Origin: Lactobacillus colini
GTDB lineage: Bacteria; Bacillota; Bacilli; Lactobacillales; Lactobacillaceae
Assembly (NCBI RefSeq): GCF_017874575.1
Contig: NZ_JAGGLU010000010.1
Span: 1 to 64,000, forward strand
Direction: 5' to 3'
Length of the DNA stretch: 64,000 nucleotides
Shown: positions 34,852 through 45,273 of the stretch, piece after piece
How positions within the stretch are numbered: the first letter of the stretch is position 1
Layout of the letters: every line of letters starts with the position of its first letter
Translations under genes and position numbers: made by a program
The notes under the pieces: model-generated
What the model was told of the DNA's origin: nothing
Database searches by the model: none
The model's input: the letters and a program-made list of their open reading frames with translations, nothing else

Positions 34852-34865
34852 TGTAAGCGCTAACT
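34852..34865 (+). promoter_or_regulatory. Perfect cre box
   Basis: TGTAAGCGCTAACT matches all 14 positions of the CcpA consensus. It lies about 30 nt upstream of the EIIA start, downstream of the activator sites, where bound CcpA would block transcription. Confidence 0.8.
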
Positions 34866-34880
34866 TGTTTTTAGTGTGAT

Positions 34881-34941
34881 TTTGTCTCATATAATTGACA
34901 AATACTCAATAATATATATTTTGTCTTTAAATCTAGACAAA
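34881..34941. promoter_or_regulatory. Twin 22-bp inverted repeats, probable activator sites
   Basis: TTTGTC-N10-GACAAA occurs twice (34881-34902 and 34920-34941), with identical arms and spacer length and a 39-bp offset, about four helical turns. MtlR/LicR-type activators bind inverted repeats of TTGNCA character upstream of their promoters, so the regulator encoded at 30170 is the likely ligand. Confidence 0.7.
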
Positions 34942-34960
34942 TCCATGCGTTTAACAATAT

Positions 34961-35000
34961 AAAAAGCCGCCTTCATAACTACTTGTTAATTCAACGACTT
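34961..35000 (-). terminator. Probable terminator of the AAA ATPase gene
   Basis: Minus-strand AAGTCG (34995-35000) pairs with CGGCTT (34964-34969), which is followed by TTT. The inner stem is imperfect. It is placed between the ATPase stop and the PTS operators. Confidence 0.5.
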
Positions 35001-35034
35001 ATCAAAAATTTATTTTTTAATTTAACGTGTAATA

Positions 35035-36435
35035 TTACATTTGCTTAAAATCAATCAGTTGGCAGTCCAGCTTTTTTGCCAATTCTTTGCAAGAATCTGT
35101 AAAGCCAGATTTCGAAAATAGAAAATAATATTTCTTAGGATATGGAAAAATTGTACTCAAATCTACTAATTTTTCTAAAATTGATCTAGAAATCGGCTCA
35201 TTTTTCCATTTACATTCTCCAAAATACCCAGTATATTCATCTACACCAATTCCAACCACATCTAATTCTACCTGCTTCTTATTTCTATTATCTGTACCCC
35301 ACCAATTGCCCAGATAAATAAATGGATCAGGAATTATATTAGAATCATTTACATGCTGCCAGAGGTAATTTTGGGCCAATTTTTCGAATTCTGGACCCAT
35401 AAAGTTGTTCAGATCTTTTTGGATAATATTTAAGACTGTACTACTTGCACCACGTAAAATTGCATTCATATATTTGCTAACATAAGTATGCCAAAATCTA
35501 AACAATCCATCCTTAATTTGGTAAATTGTCTTTCTAGGCCGCGGTTTAGCCTCATCTGTAACAGGAACCTTCTTTTCAACTATTCCCAGATCAATTAAGT
35601 TCTTTAAGTATGCTGAAACGGCTGAAGTTTCAAGATGCGCCTTAGTTGCAATGTCGTTTACTCGGCTAGCACCTGCAGCTATTGCATTAATTACAGAATT
35701 ATAGTTCGTAGGATCACGCAGTTCTTGCTTTAATAAGCTATCAGTTTCTTGAAATAATGGAGCGTTTACCTCCAAAATATTCGACTGAATATTTTGCAAT
35801 AAAGTCTTGTCTTCAGACATATAAGATAGGTACAGTGGTATCCCACCAGTAATAGTATTTAAAACAAAAGCATCTTCTTTTTTCATATTGGGAAAATACT
35901 GCTCAGCCTCTTGCAGGGTAAATGGTTGCAGTTTAAACTGTCCGGTTCGTCTTCCATAAAGTGGACTCTTGTAAGCAAGTACCTGATTCTCCATAAAAGA
36001 CATGGATGACCCACATAGAATCAAAAATAAATTAGTCTCTTTAAATTCATGATCAATATATGATTGAAGCATTGAACTAATTTCTGGAGCTGCTTGTGCT
36101 AGATAAGGATATTCGTCAATTACCAATACTATTTTTTTCTTTCGGGCAATTCTTGTAATTTCTTTAAAACAGTTTTCAAAATTTCCATAAGAAAAGCCCT
36201 CTAATTCACTATCTTCTCTTTCAAAATTTGCAATTGCAGTTGAAAAACGAACCAAGTTATCATGAGCATTTTCCTCAAGCCCTACAAAATATATGGAATC
36301 TTTATCCTGGATAAATCGATTAATTAGTGCTGTCTTGCCAATGCGGCGACGCCCGTATATCACTGCAAATTGGAAAGTATTCGTTTGATACATTCCTTCT
36401 AGCTTAGTTAATTCTTCTGTTCGACCAATAAACAT
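35035..36435 (-). CDS. AAA-type ATPase with C-terminal restriction-endonuclease-like (DUF234) domain
   Basis: This 466-residue protein starts FIGRTEELTKLEGMY and has Walker A YGRRRIGKTALINRF, Walker B KIVLVIDEYPYLA and sensor LFLILCGSSMSFMEN. A winged-helix region lies near residues 240-310 (ATKAHLETSAVSAYLKNLIDLGIVEK). The C-terminus has a PD-(D/E)XK-like core (ELDVVGIGVDEYTGYFGECKWK). These proteins are widespread in archaea and host-associated bacteria and their role is not settled. Five tandem 15-bp repeats in its promoter suggest tight control. Confidence 0.82.
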   Translation of the reverse strand: MFIGRTEELTKLEGMYQTNTFQFAVIYGRRRIGKTALINRFIQDKDSIYFVGLEENAHDNLVRFSTAIANFEREDSELEGFSYGNFENCFKEITRIARKKKIVLVIDEYPYLAQAAPEISSMLQSYIDHEFKETNLFLILCGSSMSFMENQVLAYKSPLYGRRTGQFKLQPFTLQEAEQYFPNMKKEDAFVLNTITGGIPLYLSYMSEDKTLLQNIQSNILEVNAPLFQETDSLLKQELRDPTNYNSVINAIAAGASRVNDIATKAHLETSAVSAYLKNLIDLGIVEKKVPVTDEAKPRPRKTIYQIKDGLFRFWHTYVSKYMNAILRGASSTVLNIIQKDLNNFMGPEFEKLAQNYLWQHVNDSNIIPDPFIYLGNWWGTDNRNKKQVELDVVGIGVDEYTGYFGECKWKNEPISRSILEKLVDLSTIFPYPKKYYFLFSKSGFTDSCKELAKKLDCQLIDFKQM

Positions 36436-36449
36436 AATACGCCTCTTAA

Positions 36450-36525
36450 TAATACTAATATGTATTTTACTAAGTTATAATTTACTAAATTATACTTTAC
36501 TAAAGTTTGATTTAGCAAATTAAAA
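36450..36525. repeat. Five tandem 15-16 bp repeats in the ATPase promoter
   Basis: TACTAA-type boxes recur at 36452, 36467, 36483, 36498 and (as TAGCAA) 36513. The fuller unit is TTTACTAA plus seven AT-rich bases. On the minus strand a -35 (TTGCTA) and -10 (TATAAT, 18 nt apart) lie inside the array, so it overlaps the ATPase promoter. One turn-and-a-half spacing suggests cooperative protein binding. Confidence 0.7.
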
Positions 36526-36542
36526 GGCAGACATTTTCAAAT

Positions 36543-36994
36543 GAAATGCCTTGATATACTTATCTTTACACAAAAAAAGAGGACAATGTCCTCTTAAAAT
36601 ATTACTAACTACTTTGCATTATTTATAAATTTTAATAACTGATCTTCAGAGAAGCTTGATCCATAATCTTCTTGCAGACTCTGCATAATTTCTGTATCGG
36701 AAAGATGTAACTTTCTTAGCCGCGCTGCCATTTTACGCACAGCAATGGTGCGTTCTTGGGCTTTACCTATAGCCTCACCTTGAGCTTGTCCTTCATTAAA
36801 TTTCTCTCGGCTCAATTCTTCTTTATATCTTTGAAAGTCATTCATGTAATCTCTCCATTCCTGCGTATTAAGATATTCCGTCATTAGCTCGTTTAATCCA
36901 ATTATAAATTTACCTGGCTGCTGGCGCATTTTACCAACTAAAAAATCCAAAATCTCTGCCATCTCAGCAGAAATCATGCTTCTGTCAGGAGCCA
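36543..36994. repeat. Direct repeat, right copy (Rpn-type 3' region)
   Basis: This is the intact counterpart of 29656-30095. It includes the terminator (AAGAGGAC/GTCCTCTT, 36577-36595) and the 3' part of the Rpn gene. Confidence 0.85.
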
Positions 36995-37487
36995 GCGCAT
37001 TAAACATCACGATATGTCCTAACTGATCCAACCGTCTGTCCACAAATTCGTCATCATGCATGCTGTAGCTATATTTTGCGCGCGTTTCCTTGCCAGGCGG
37101 GAAAGTGCAAAAGAACAGTACATACGATGAGTGGGTCGGTCCACGTTTCTCCCCAGGCTTCAAAACCGGTTCAACACTGGTCTGCAGTCTAAGCAAATAG
37201 CGCCATGCTCTTTCAAGAATCTCTGGATCGCTGCTGGTTTGAATTTCGATATCATACTTACGCCCTTGCTTATCAACTGACCAAATATCGTAGCGACTGT
37301 CTTGCTCAAACATTTTCAAGCTAAGATGCTTTTGCGGCGCAATTCTAATAATCGCAGTCAAGTTCAGTTTAGGCAAAGCTGCTTGAAGCAGCTTCAAGCA
37401 ATTTTCCTTTTTAGACATCACATAACCAAAAATTGGATCAACGCTTAGTGTTGGATGTCCAAGCAGATAATCATAACTTTTCGTCAA
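36609..37487 (-). CDS. Rpn-family recombination-promoting nuclease / PD-(D/E)XK transposase-like protein
   Basis: This 292-residue protein begins SYDYLLGHPTLSVDPIFGYVMSKKENC. It has the PD-(D/E)XK core SRYDIWSVDKQGRKYDIEIQTSSD and a C-terminal helical tail (AVRKMAARLRKLHLSDTEIMQSLQEDYG). Rpn proteins stimulate RecA-independent recombination and behave as multi-copy, IS-like genes. A truncated copy lies 6.9 kb away in the same orientation. Intact here. Confidence 0.88.
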   Translation of the reverse strand: MTKSYDYLLGHPTLSVDPIFGYVMSKKENCLKLLQAALPKLNLTAIIRIAPQKHLSLKMFEQDSRYDIWSVDKQGRKYDIEIQTSSDPEILERAWRYLLRLQTSVEPVLKPGEKRGPTHSSYVLFFCTFPPGKETRAKYSYSMHDDEFVDRRLDQLGHIVMFNALAPDRSMISAEMAEILDFLVGKMRQQPGKFIIGLNELMTEYLNTQEWRDYMNDFQRYKEELSREKFNEGQAQGEAIGKAQERTIAVRKMAARLRKLHLSDTEIMQSLQEDYGSSFSEDQLLKFINNAK

Positions 37488-37687
37488 GATTATTATACCT
37501 TCCTATCGTTTAGTTTGAGAAGTAATTGACCTCTCTATAACTTATTACTCAAAAAGGTAGTATAATTATTTGCCAATTATTTACTTAAGAAAATCTTTAT
37601 ATTCATAGATAATCCATATACTAAAAGCCAATCGTTATAATTAAAATTCATCTTCTTTAATTAGGATGCTTACAATTACAGTATTTT

Positions 37688-39571
37688 CTATAGAGAATTT
37701 ACTAGATTCATGATAAATTCTCTGTAATTTGTGCTTTTTACTAATTTAGTAACATTATTAATGTCAGTTACTATTTCCGATAATTCATCAAAAACATCTC
37801 TGAATAACTGAGAATTCTTGGGATCAATAGCTAGACCAATTACGATATAAACTTTTTTACCGTTACTCCATTGAATACCTTTAGGATTAATAATGATAAA
37901 TCCTCTACTCTTCTTTGCACTCATTTCAAATGAATGTGGAATTGCTACCCTACCAAAGGCAGTAGAAGACATTCTTTCTCTTTGATACAGCTTTTCTTTA
38001 TAATCCGTATTGACAATATTTTCTTCTTGAAAGCTTTTAGTAATATAATCAAATGCTTGGTCAATATTAACTATGTTATCTGTAGCAGTAAAGTTCTGTG
38101 GATTAAAGAATTGCAATAGTCTTTCTTGAAATCGTTCTTTCTTAATTTGATGCTGCTTATCAGAAATTGCTACTGATAATCTTTTTATATCATTTGACAA
38201 TACAAATTGTGATAAGTGAACTGTAGTAATATTTGGTATTTCATAATTAGCGTTGAAAGCAATTATCATATCAATTTTTTCTTTTGAAATATCAATTTGA
38301 CTTGGATCAGTAACTATTTTAGTAATATTAATTGCATTAACAAAAAGATTCTGAAGTTTATTCGAAATAATAGCAGCATTATTGTAGTATTCGGGCATCA
38401 ATATAACAACAGCTAGCTTTTTACTTTCTTCAATTTGCTCAGCTATAGCATTCCCAACATGCAAGGCAATGTAGGCAATTTCATTATCCTCTAGTTGAAT
38501 ATTAGCTTTTTCAGAAATTCTATGTGCAATTAATACTGCACATTCATAGATAGTTGGAGAAGATATCTTAACTTCACCTGCAATAGGATTATGGGAGATA
38601 CTGTTGCCTCTTGAACGCTTAATTAATCTATCTAAATGAAATGTAAATCTTTCTTTAAAAGATGGACTGGCAAGATCAATATCATAAACTTCCTTAATGT
38701 ATGCAATAATATTACTTACCAACAGCGCAGTTTCCTCACTATACCCTTTTTCTTTGTGAGTGCCGTTAATTTCAGTTTCTAAAAGAGAAATTAGCTCATC
38801 AATATCCGCTTCTTCAAATTCCAAGCCTAACTTTTCTTTGATTGTAAATACTATTTTAGAAGCAACTGAATTATTTCTTGTGGTGCTCATTGACTGATTA
38901 GTCGTTATAGTATTTCCTTGCTTTACTCGTTCAATGATAATAACCAAATGCAATATAAAGTTATTTAGATTAAATGTATTTAGATAAATATTATTTGTAT
39001 TACAAGTGTCAACAACTGTTTGTCTAATTCTATCTACATCAATATTTTTAAAATTCAACTGAATAACACTTTGATTAAGAAAACTTCCTGAAGTTTCTGC
39101 ATAAATTAAAGCCCCTAGTAAACTTCTCTTTTGTCTTTCTGTTCCTGTTAAAGTCCAAGTATCACCATGTCTTCTTAATGATAGACCAAAACGTCCAACC
39201 TTACGTTGAACGCTTTTCATATCTTGCAAGATAAGAGTATTACTGACAAAAAGTTGGTTAGCCAGGTCATATGAGTTAACTTCTGACTTTTCATTTACTA
39301 AGTAGTTGATAATATAGTTTATTCTTTCATCAGAAGTAGAGGGAACACTATTTGGATTCATTCCTTCATAGAGAGGGGAATTATTATTTTTGGAATAAAT
39401 GAATCTATATCCCTGGCTGCTTGAATCTATTTGATTACCTTCATCCCGTAATTGATTAATATAATTCTTAATTGTTCTAACAGAAACGCCAATTTCTATT
39501 GCAAGCTCATTTGATGTATGCCAATCAGAGTTTTGTTGCATAAATGATAATAAATTAGACTTCTTTGTCAT
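37688..39571 (-). CDS. LicR/CelR-type PRD transcriptional activator with EIIA domain
   Basis: This 627-residue protein has two N-terminal helix-turn-helix modules (TSNELAIEIGVSVRTIKNYINQL; YDLANQLFVSNTLILQDMKSV), PRD modules (FILHLVIIIERVKQGN; LEDNEIAYIALHVGNAIAEQ), an EIIB-like segment, and a C-terminal EIIA domain with the candidate His in GRVAIPHSFE. Its gene follows the GH1 gene by 14 nt. It should activate the cellobiose-type PTS operon when its PTS is working. Confidence 0.9.
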   Translation of the reverse strand: MTKKSNLLSFMQQNSDWHTSNELAIEIGVSVRTIKNYINQLRDEGNQIDSSSQGYRFIYSKNNNSPLYEGMNPNSVPSTSDERINYIINYLVNEKSEVNSYDLANQLFVSNTLILQDMKSVQRKVGRFGLSLRRHGDTWTLTGTERQKRSLLGALIYAETSGSFLNQSVIQLNFKNIDVDRIRQTVVDTCNTNNIYLNTFNLNNFILHLVIIIERVKQGNTITTNQSMSTTRNNSVASKIVFTIKEKLGLEFEEADIDELISLLETEINGTHKEKGYSEETALLVSNIIAYIKEVYDIDLASPSFKERFTFHLDRLIKRSRGNSISHNPIAGEVKISSPTIYECAVLIAHRISEKANIQLEDNEIAYIALHVGNAIAEQIEESKKLAVVILMPEYYNNAAIISNKLQNLFVNAINITKIVTDPSQIDISKEKIDMIIAFNANYEIPNITTVHLSQFVLSNDIKRLSVAISDKQHQIKKERFQERLLQFFNPQNFTATDNIVNIDQAFDYITKSFQEENIVNTDYKEKLYQRERMSSTAFGRVAIPHSFEMSAKKSRGFIIINPKGIQWSNGKKVYIVIGLAIDPKNSQLFRDVFDELSEIVTDINNVTKLVKSTNYREFIMNLVNSL

Positions 39572-39585
39572 TAATTCCCATATCC

Positions 39586-41067
<1,482 letters not shown>

Positions 41068-41442
41068 CTAGCCTAGCTTACCTTGCTTTTTTAATGTATC
41101 AATTACACTGTTAACCAAGCGTTTATCATGATCTGGCATAGTTTCAACTTGCAACTTAACTAATTTATACTCAGTATCGATAGTCATTAAGGTATCCTGT
41201 GCGTGAGTGAATAAGACTGAATATTTAATTGGCTTACCTTCTGCTTCTTCTTGAATTTTATCGGTTTGGAACTGATGAGCTACAACTAGTTTTTTACCAG
41301 CTTGTTCTAACAAGTCTTTAGCCTTATCATAATTAAGCTTATTAGCTTCCTTAAAAGCTTCTTCTATCAATGCACGTGCATCCCCTGCATTGAGGATGAT
41401 TTGCATTGATACTTGAACATCTTTACTGTCTTCTTCTGACAT
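41068..41442 (-). CDS. PTS lactose/cellobiose-type EIIA
   Basis: From the ATG at 41442 (AAGGAG site) this is a 124-residue helical EIIA; the longer frame from 41508 overlaps EIIC and is basic and unlike the family. The phospho-His is in SVLFTHAQDTLMT. It transfers phosphate to the EIIB encoded at 42728. Confidence 0.9.
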   Translation of the reverse strand: MSEEDSKDVQVSMQIILNAGDARALIEEAFKEANKLNYDKAKDLLEQAGKKLVVAHQFQTDKIQEEAEGKPIKYSVLFTHAQDTLMTIDTEYKLVKLQVETMPDHDKRLVNSVIDTLKKQGKLG

Positions 41443-41461
41443 ATTTATTTTCTCCTTAAAA

Positions 41462-42700
41462 TTAATCTTTAACTTCTTCCTTTTCCTTCTTATAAAGATT
41501 ATTGTCATAGACCTTAAAGAATGGGTACCAAATTAAGGCTGATACAACAAAGATTATAAGTACCAAAATAATTGAGCCAATATGTGGGCTAACTAGCCAA
41601 CTCCCAATTGGAAATGGAATATACCACAATTGATCAACGGCTTGCGGTATTGCCGTAATACCGAACTTAAGTCCTAACCACATAATTGCTGGTAAGACTA
41701 AACCGTTTAACCACATTGGAACCATTAAATAAGGATTCCATACAATCGTACCGAAGACTGTAGGCTCATTAATATTGAAAAGCGCTGGAACAATGCATGC
41801 TTTGCCTAAAGCCTTTAGTCTTGCTGATTTGGCTCTTAGCATAAATAGGTTTAATGGCATTGTATTACCTACACCACCCCACCATAAGAAACCTACAAAG
41901 ATAGCTTCATAAGTAACAATTTCCGTAGGAGTTTTTCCAGCGGCAACTAGTTTAGCATTTTCATTAATTGCTTGAATCAGTAAAGGAGTTATGATCGGAG
42001 TAAATACCCAGCTTGAAACACCCATTGAATAGAAAAAGCAATAGATAAACATAATTAGCATAAAGCCTGGTAATGTTTGTAGTGCTGAACTTAATGGTTT
42101 AAAACAATTTACGATAACGTTATACATATCGAAATTTAATAGATCAATTACAATCCAACCTAATACGATAACAATACCGATGGGAAGCATTGAGTCAAAC
42201 CATGAAGTAACGAAATCAGGAATTACTGTATCTTCACTGAAAAATGAAAATTTGCCAAATGCTTCCATAATTAAGCCAACGATTACTCCACAAATCATTG
42301 CTACAAACATTCCACCAGCGCCAAAGTAACCAAAGTTAATCTTTGCAATAGAATTAGCATCAATTTGTGGTCGCGTTGCCATTAAAAATAATGCAATTGA
42401 GGTCAAACCTGATATAATACGCTGCTTCTTTAATTTTTTTCTTTCCATTAAATTAAATGGAACTAAGAAAGCAATAAAGATTGAAATTAAACCAAAAGTA
42501 AAATTGCTAATAGGATATAAGTTTGGCCACCACTGCCAAATATTTCCAAAAAGTGATAACAGACTTACTAAAGAACTAACCAAAATGAATGGTAAAGTTT
42601 GAAGAACTGAATCTTTTAAAACGTTAATCCAAACATTCTGATTTACCTTTGATGCTTTTGGAGCAAACTTTGTATTTAAGAATGTTATAAGGGTATTCAT
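41462..42700 (-). CDS. PTS cellobiose-type EIIC
   Basis: This 412-residue membrane protein of the lactose/cellobiose EIIC type has around ten helices and the conserved NEPTVFGTIVWNPYLMVP segment. It forms the channel and sugar site. It lies between EIIB and EIIA in the operon. Confidence 0.92.
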   Translation of the reverse strand: MNTLITFLNTKFAPKASKVNQNVWINVLKDSVLQTLPFILVSSLVSLLSLFGNIWQWWPNLYPISNFTFGLISIFIAFLVPFNLMERKKLKKQRIISGLTSIALFLMATRPQIDANSIAKINFGYFGAGGMFVAMICGVIVGLIMEAFGKFSFFSEDTVIPDFVTSWFDSMLPIGIVIVLGWIVIDLLNFDMYNVIVNCFKPLSSALQTLPGFMLIMFIYCFFYSMGVSSWVFTPIITPLLIQAINENAKLVAAGKTPTEIVTYEAIFVGFLWWGGVGNTMPLNLFMLRAKSARLKALGKACIVPALFNINEPTVFGTIVWNPYLMVPMWLNGLVLPAIMWLGLKFGITAIPQAVDQLWYIPFPIGSWLVSPHIGSIILVLIIFVVSALIWYPFFKVYDNNLYKKEKEEVKD

Positions 42701-42727
42701 TTTTCTACTCTTTCTATTTTTATGAAA

Positions 42728-43036
42728 CTAAATTTCTAAATGTTCTTTCAAATCTTTAATAGCTGCTGCACCATCTAATAATGCATAGTAACTTTGCTTC
42801 ATAAGAATAACTTGAACATTTTCTGGTACTTGGTTCTTAATTGCATCAAATTCTGCCTTCAAGTGAGGACCTACCATCAATGCATCAATTTGATCAGCGT
42901 AATCAGCCAGTTCTGCTTCACTCTTTGCTTGGATTTTATAATCCAATCCTTCCTTTTTAGCAGCTTTACGCATATTTGCTGCCATAAAACCTGATGATGC
43001 ACCTGAGCCACAAATTAATAAAATATTCTTCGACAT
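42728..43036 (-). CDS. PTS cellobiose-type EIIB
   Basis: This 102-residue EIIB has the phospho-Cys at residue 9 in LLICGSGASSGFMAANM. It is the first gene of the EIIB-EIIC-EIIA-GH1-activator operon, with AGGAGG before the ATG. Confidence 0.93.
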   Translation of the reverse strand: MSKNILLICGSGASSGFMAANMRKAAKKEGLDYKIQAKSEAELADYADQIDALMVGPHLKAEFDAIKNQVPENVQVILMKQSYYALLDGAAAIKDLKEHLEI

Positions 43037-43093
43037 TTTCTTTTCCTCCTAATTGAAAACTTTGCATTTCTCTTTACAGCTATATAATGAACT

Positions 43094-43164
43094 ATAAAGC
43101 GCTTACGTTAAACTTTACTTTTGCACCGTTGAGTGCACAAAATACATAGATCGGGTTGTCACAA
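43094..43164 (-). promoter_or_regulatory. Control region of the cellobiose-type PTS operon
   Basis: A cre-like box (43094-43107, 12 of 14 matches on the minus strand) lies 58 nt before the EIIB start. Farther upstream, TTGTGACAA (43156-43164) and an inverted TTGTGCACTCAA-like segment resemble the binding sites of LicR/MtlR-type activators. No standard -35 is clear, as expected for activator-dependent transcription. Confidence 0.5.
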
Positions 43165-43197
43165 TTTGAAATCTCAGAAAATAACTTTTCGGGTAAA

Positions 43198-43244
43198 AAA
43201 ATAGATCAAAATTCTATTTTTAGTAAGAAATTTTGATCTATTTT
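43198..43244. terminator. Terminator after the NmrA-like gene pair
   Basis: AAAATAGATCAAAATT (43198-43213) is inverted exactly at 43229-43244. On the minus strand it is followed by a T-run. It separates the two operons. Confidence 0.8.
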
Positions 43245-43268
43245 ATGGCTATTTTTGAAAAAAGTGTC

Positions 43269-44207
43269 TTATTCAGTTGGATGTCTGTCACCTAGTTGAT
43301 AGTCTTCTTGATGTTCAAACATATATTTAACTGTAGTAGGTTTTCTACCAGTTAATTTGCTAAAATCACTAACAGGTACATCTAAGTAGCCTTCTCTCAC
43401 AGTTGTTCCGAACGTAACCATTCCTTCGGAAGTTGCTTTAATTGGGCTTTTAGAAAAGTCACCGTCAGTATTTCGCGGCACTCCGATACTATCAAAGTAT
43501 TGGTATAATTCTTCGTCAGTTTTCCTAATATATTTGATATTATTACCAGTCACTTCATTGCCCACTTTAAGAAATTGATCATAGGTAAACGGCTCACCAC
43601 CATTAATATTTAAAACGTCTCGATGCAATAAATCATTATTTAATGCACTAGCAGCACTTAAAGCGGCATCTCTTCTAGATATAAACCAAACTCTACCATC
43701 ACCCATATTCTTTTCAATAGTAGATTCATGGTTATTTACAGCTCTAAAATAATCTGTAATAAATGCCTCTGCAAATAAAGAATTACGTAAGAAAATATAA
43801 TCTAATCCAGTGTTTTGAATTATAGATTCCGTATAACCATGGTCTGCATTTTCTACACTGGGGTTAAACGGATTCCCCGCCGAAAGAACAGAAGTATAAA
43901 TAACCTGCTTTACATCTGCTTTAACTGCAGCATCGACAAAGTTTTTGTGGGCTTTTCGTCTTTTTATTCCAACAAATGGCATTGAAATTAATAATACTTT
44001 ATCGGCATTTTGATAAATACTTGCTAATCCATCAGGATTATTAAAGTCTGCAACGGAAGTTTTTATTCCCATTTTATGATATTTTTTTAGTTTTTCTTCT
44101 TTAGGAGCCGTAAATACTAGCTCTTCTTTAGGAATCAACTTCAAGATATCCTTAACTACTAATTGTCCAAAATTGCCATCTACACCATTAATAACTATTT
44201 TTTTCAT
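43269..44207 (-). CDS. NmrA/QorB-like NAD(P)-binding protein (second copy)
   Basis: This 312-residue atypical short-chain dehydrogenase has the nucleotide motif INGVDGNFGQLVV and a long DYIFLRNSLFAEAFITDYF segment as in NmrA-like quinone reductases and redox sensors. The canonical YxxxK is not evident. It is a clear paralogue of the gene 21 nt upstream (shared ISMPFVG, TGLDYIFLRNS, GVPRTTDG-like stretches). Function may be NAD(P)H-dependent reduction of a quinone or a sensing role. Confidence 0.8.
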   Translation of the reverse strand: MKKIVINGVDGNFGQLVVKDILKLIPKEELVFTAPKEEKLKKYHKMGIKTSVADFNNPDGLASIYQNADKVLLISMPFVGIKRRKAHKNFVDAAVKADVKQVIYTSVLSAGNPFNPSVENADHGYTESIIQNTGLDYIFLRNSLFAEAFITDYFRAVNNHESTIEKNMGDGRVWFISRRDAALSAASALNNDLLHRDVLNINGGEPFTYDQFLKVGNEVTGNNIKYIRKTDEELYQYFDSIGVPRNTDGDFSKSPIKATSEGMVTFGTTVREGYLDVPVSDFSKLTGRKPTTVKYMFEHQEDYQLGDRHPTE

Positions 44208-44228
44208 TTTAGTGATACTCCCTATTTT

Positions 44229-45170
44229 CTAATTATCTTGAGAATGACGCTCACCAATTTGAAAATCTTCATTATTAGCAAACATGTAGTCTACTGTAAT
44301 TGGATCTTTACCAGTCAACTTTTTAAAATCATCTGTGTGCAAATCCATTTTGCCTTCCCTAATTGCTTGACCGAAAGTTACCATACCATCAGAACTAAAA
44401 GGTGCTTCTGAATCTTTTTTAAACTTTCCATCAGTAGTTCTAGGTACTCCCATTGCATCAAATATTTGATAATTTTCTTCATCACTAATTTCTTGATAGG
44501 TAACATGATTACCAGTTTCTTTGTTACCTATTTCAATAAATTTAGAAATTGTCATTAATTCTGCACCATTAATATTTAAAATGCGATAATGCAAATCATC
44601 AGCCAGTAAAGCGCTAGTAACTGCTTGTGCACAATCTTTTCTAGAAATATATGCCATTAGACCATTACCTTGATTATTTTTAAGCACACCTCCATTCTTT
44701 ACAAAAGTAAAGTAATTGGTGATCATTGCTTCTGCATATTGAGAATTACGTAAAAAGATATAATCCAAGCCACTATTTTCAATATAGTTTTCTGTATAAG
44801 CATGGTCAATTTTTTCTTTGCTTGGATTCATAGGATCACCAGCATTTACAAGAGAAGTATATATAATCTTCTTAATACCAGCTTCTTTAGCCGCATCAAC
44901 TACATTCTTTTGTGCGTTGCGTCTCTTTTCACCTACAAATGGCATAGAAATCAGAGCTAGTACATCTCCACCTCTGAATTTATTAACTAATCCTTCAAAG
45001 TGATTAAAATTAGCTTGTCTAGTTTCAATTCCTTGATCAGAATACTTCTTCAAACTACTTTCTGAATAACCAACAAAGATTAAATCATCTTTATTAGCTT
45101 CTTTCATTAAATAATTAGCAGCTTGTCCACCTAAATTGCCATCAACACCAGTAAGAATATATTTTGTCAT
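44229..45170 (-). CDS. NmrA/QorB-like NAD(P)-binding protein (first copy)
   Basis: This 313-residue protein is of the same family as its downstream neighbour. It begins YILTGVDGNLGGQAANYL and contains ALISMPFVGEKRRNAQKNVVDAA, IIYTSLVNAGDPMNPS and SGLDYIFLRNSQYAEAMITNYF. A perfect cre box stands upstream. The tandem pair probably arose by duplication. Confidence 0.82.
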   Translation of the reverse strand: MTKYILTGVDGNLGGQAANYLMKEANKDDLIFVGYSESSLKKYSDQGIETRQANFNHFEGLVNKFRGGDVLALISMPFVGEKRRNAQKNVVDAAKEAGIKKIIYTSLVNAGDPMNPSKEKIDHAYTENYIENSGLDYIFLRNSQYAEAMITNYFTFVKNGGVLKNNQGNGLMAYISRKDCAQAVTSALLADDLHYRILNINGAELMTISKFIEIGNKETGNHVTYQEISDEENYQIFDAMGVPRTTDGKFKKDSEAPFSSDGMVTFGQAIREGKMDLHTDDFKKLTGKDPITVDYMFANNEDFQIGERHSQDN

Positions 45171-45207
45171 GATTTTTTCCTCCTAATTAATCTAGCTTTA
45201 TTTTATT

Positions 45208-45221
45208 TGAAAGCGCTAACT
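45208..45221 (+). promoter_or_regulatory. Perfect cre box upstream of the NmrA-like pair
   Basis: TGAAAGCGCTAACT fits all 14 consensus positions, 37 nt before the start of the 45170 gene. CcpA control of this redox gene pair is therefore likely. Confidence 0.8.
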
Positions 45222-45273
45222 AAGAATAATATATTAATCCTATGACTTGAGAGATAAAAAGTATAACAATACC

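Noticed and set aside
36450-36525. CRISPR-like array
   Set aside because: Units are 15-16 bp in direct tandem with no unique spacers, and no cas genes are present.
35035-37487. ATPase plus Rpn nuclease as a defence pair
   Set aside because: The two genes are separated by a terminator and an independent promoter array, and the Rpn gene is a multi-copy mobile-type sequence. Nothing ties them functionally.
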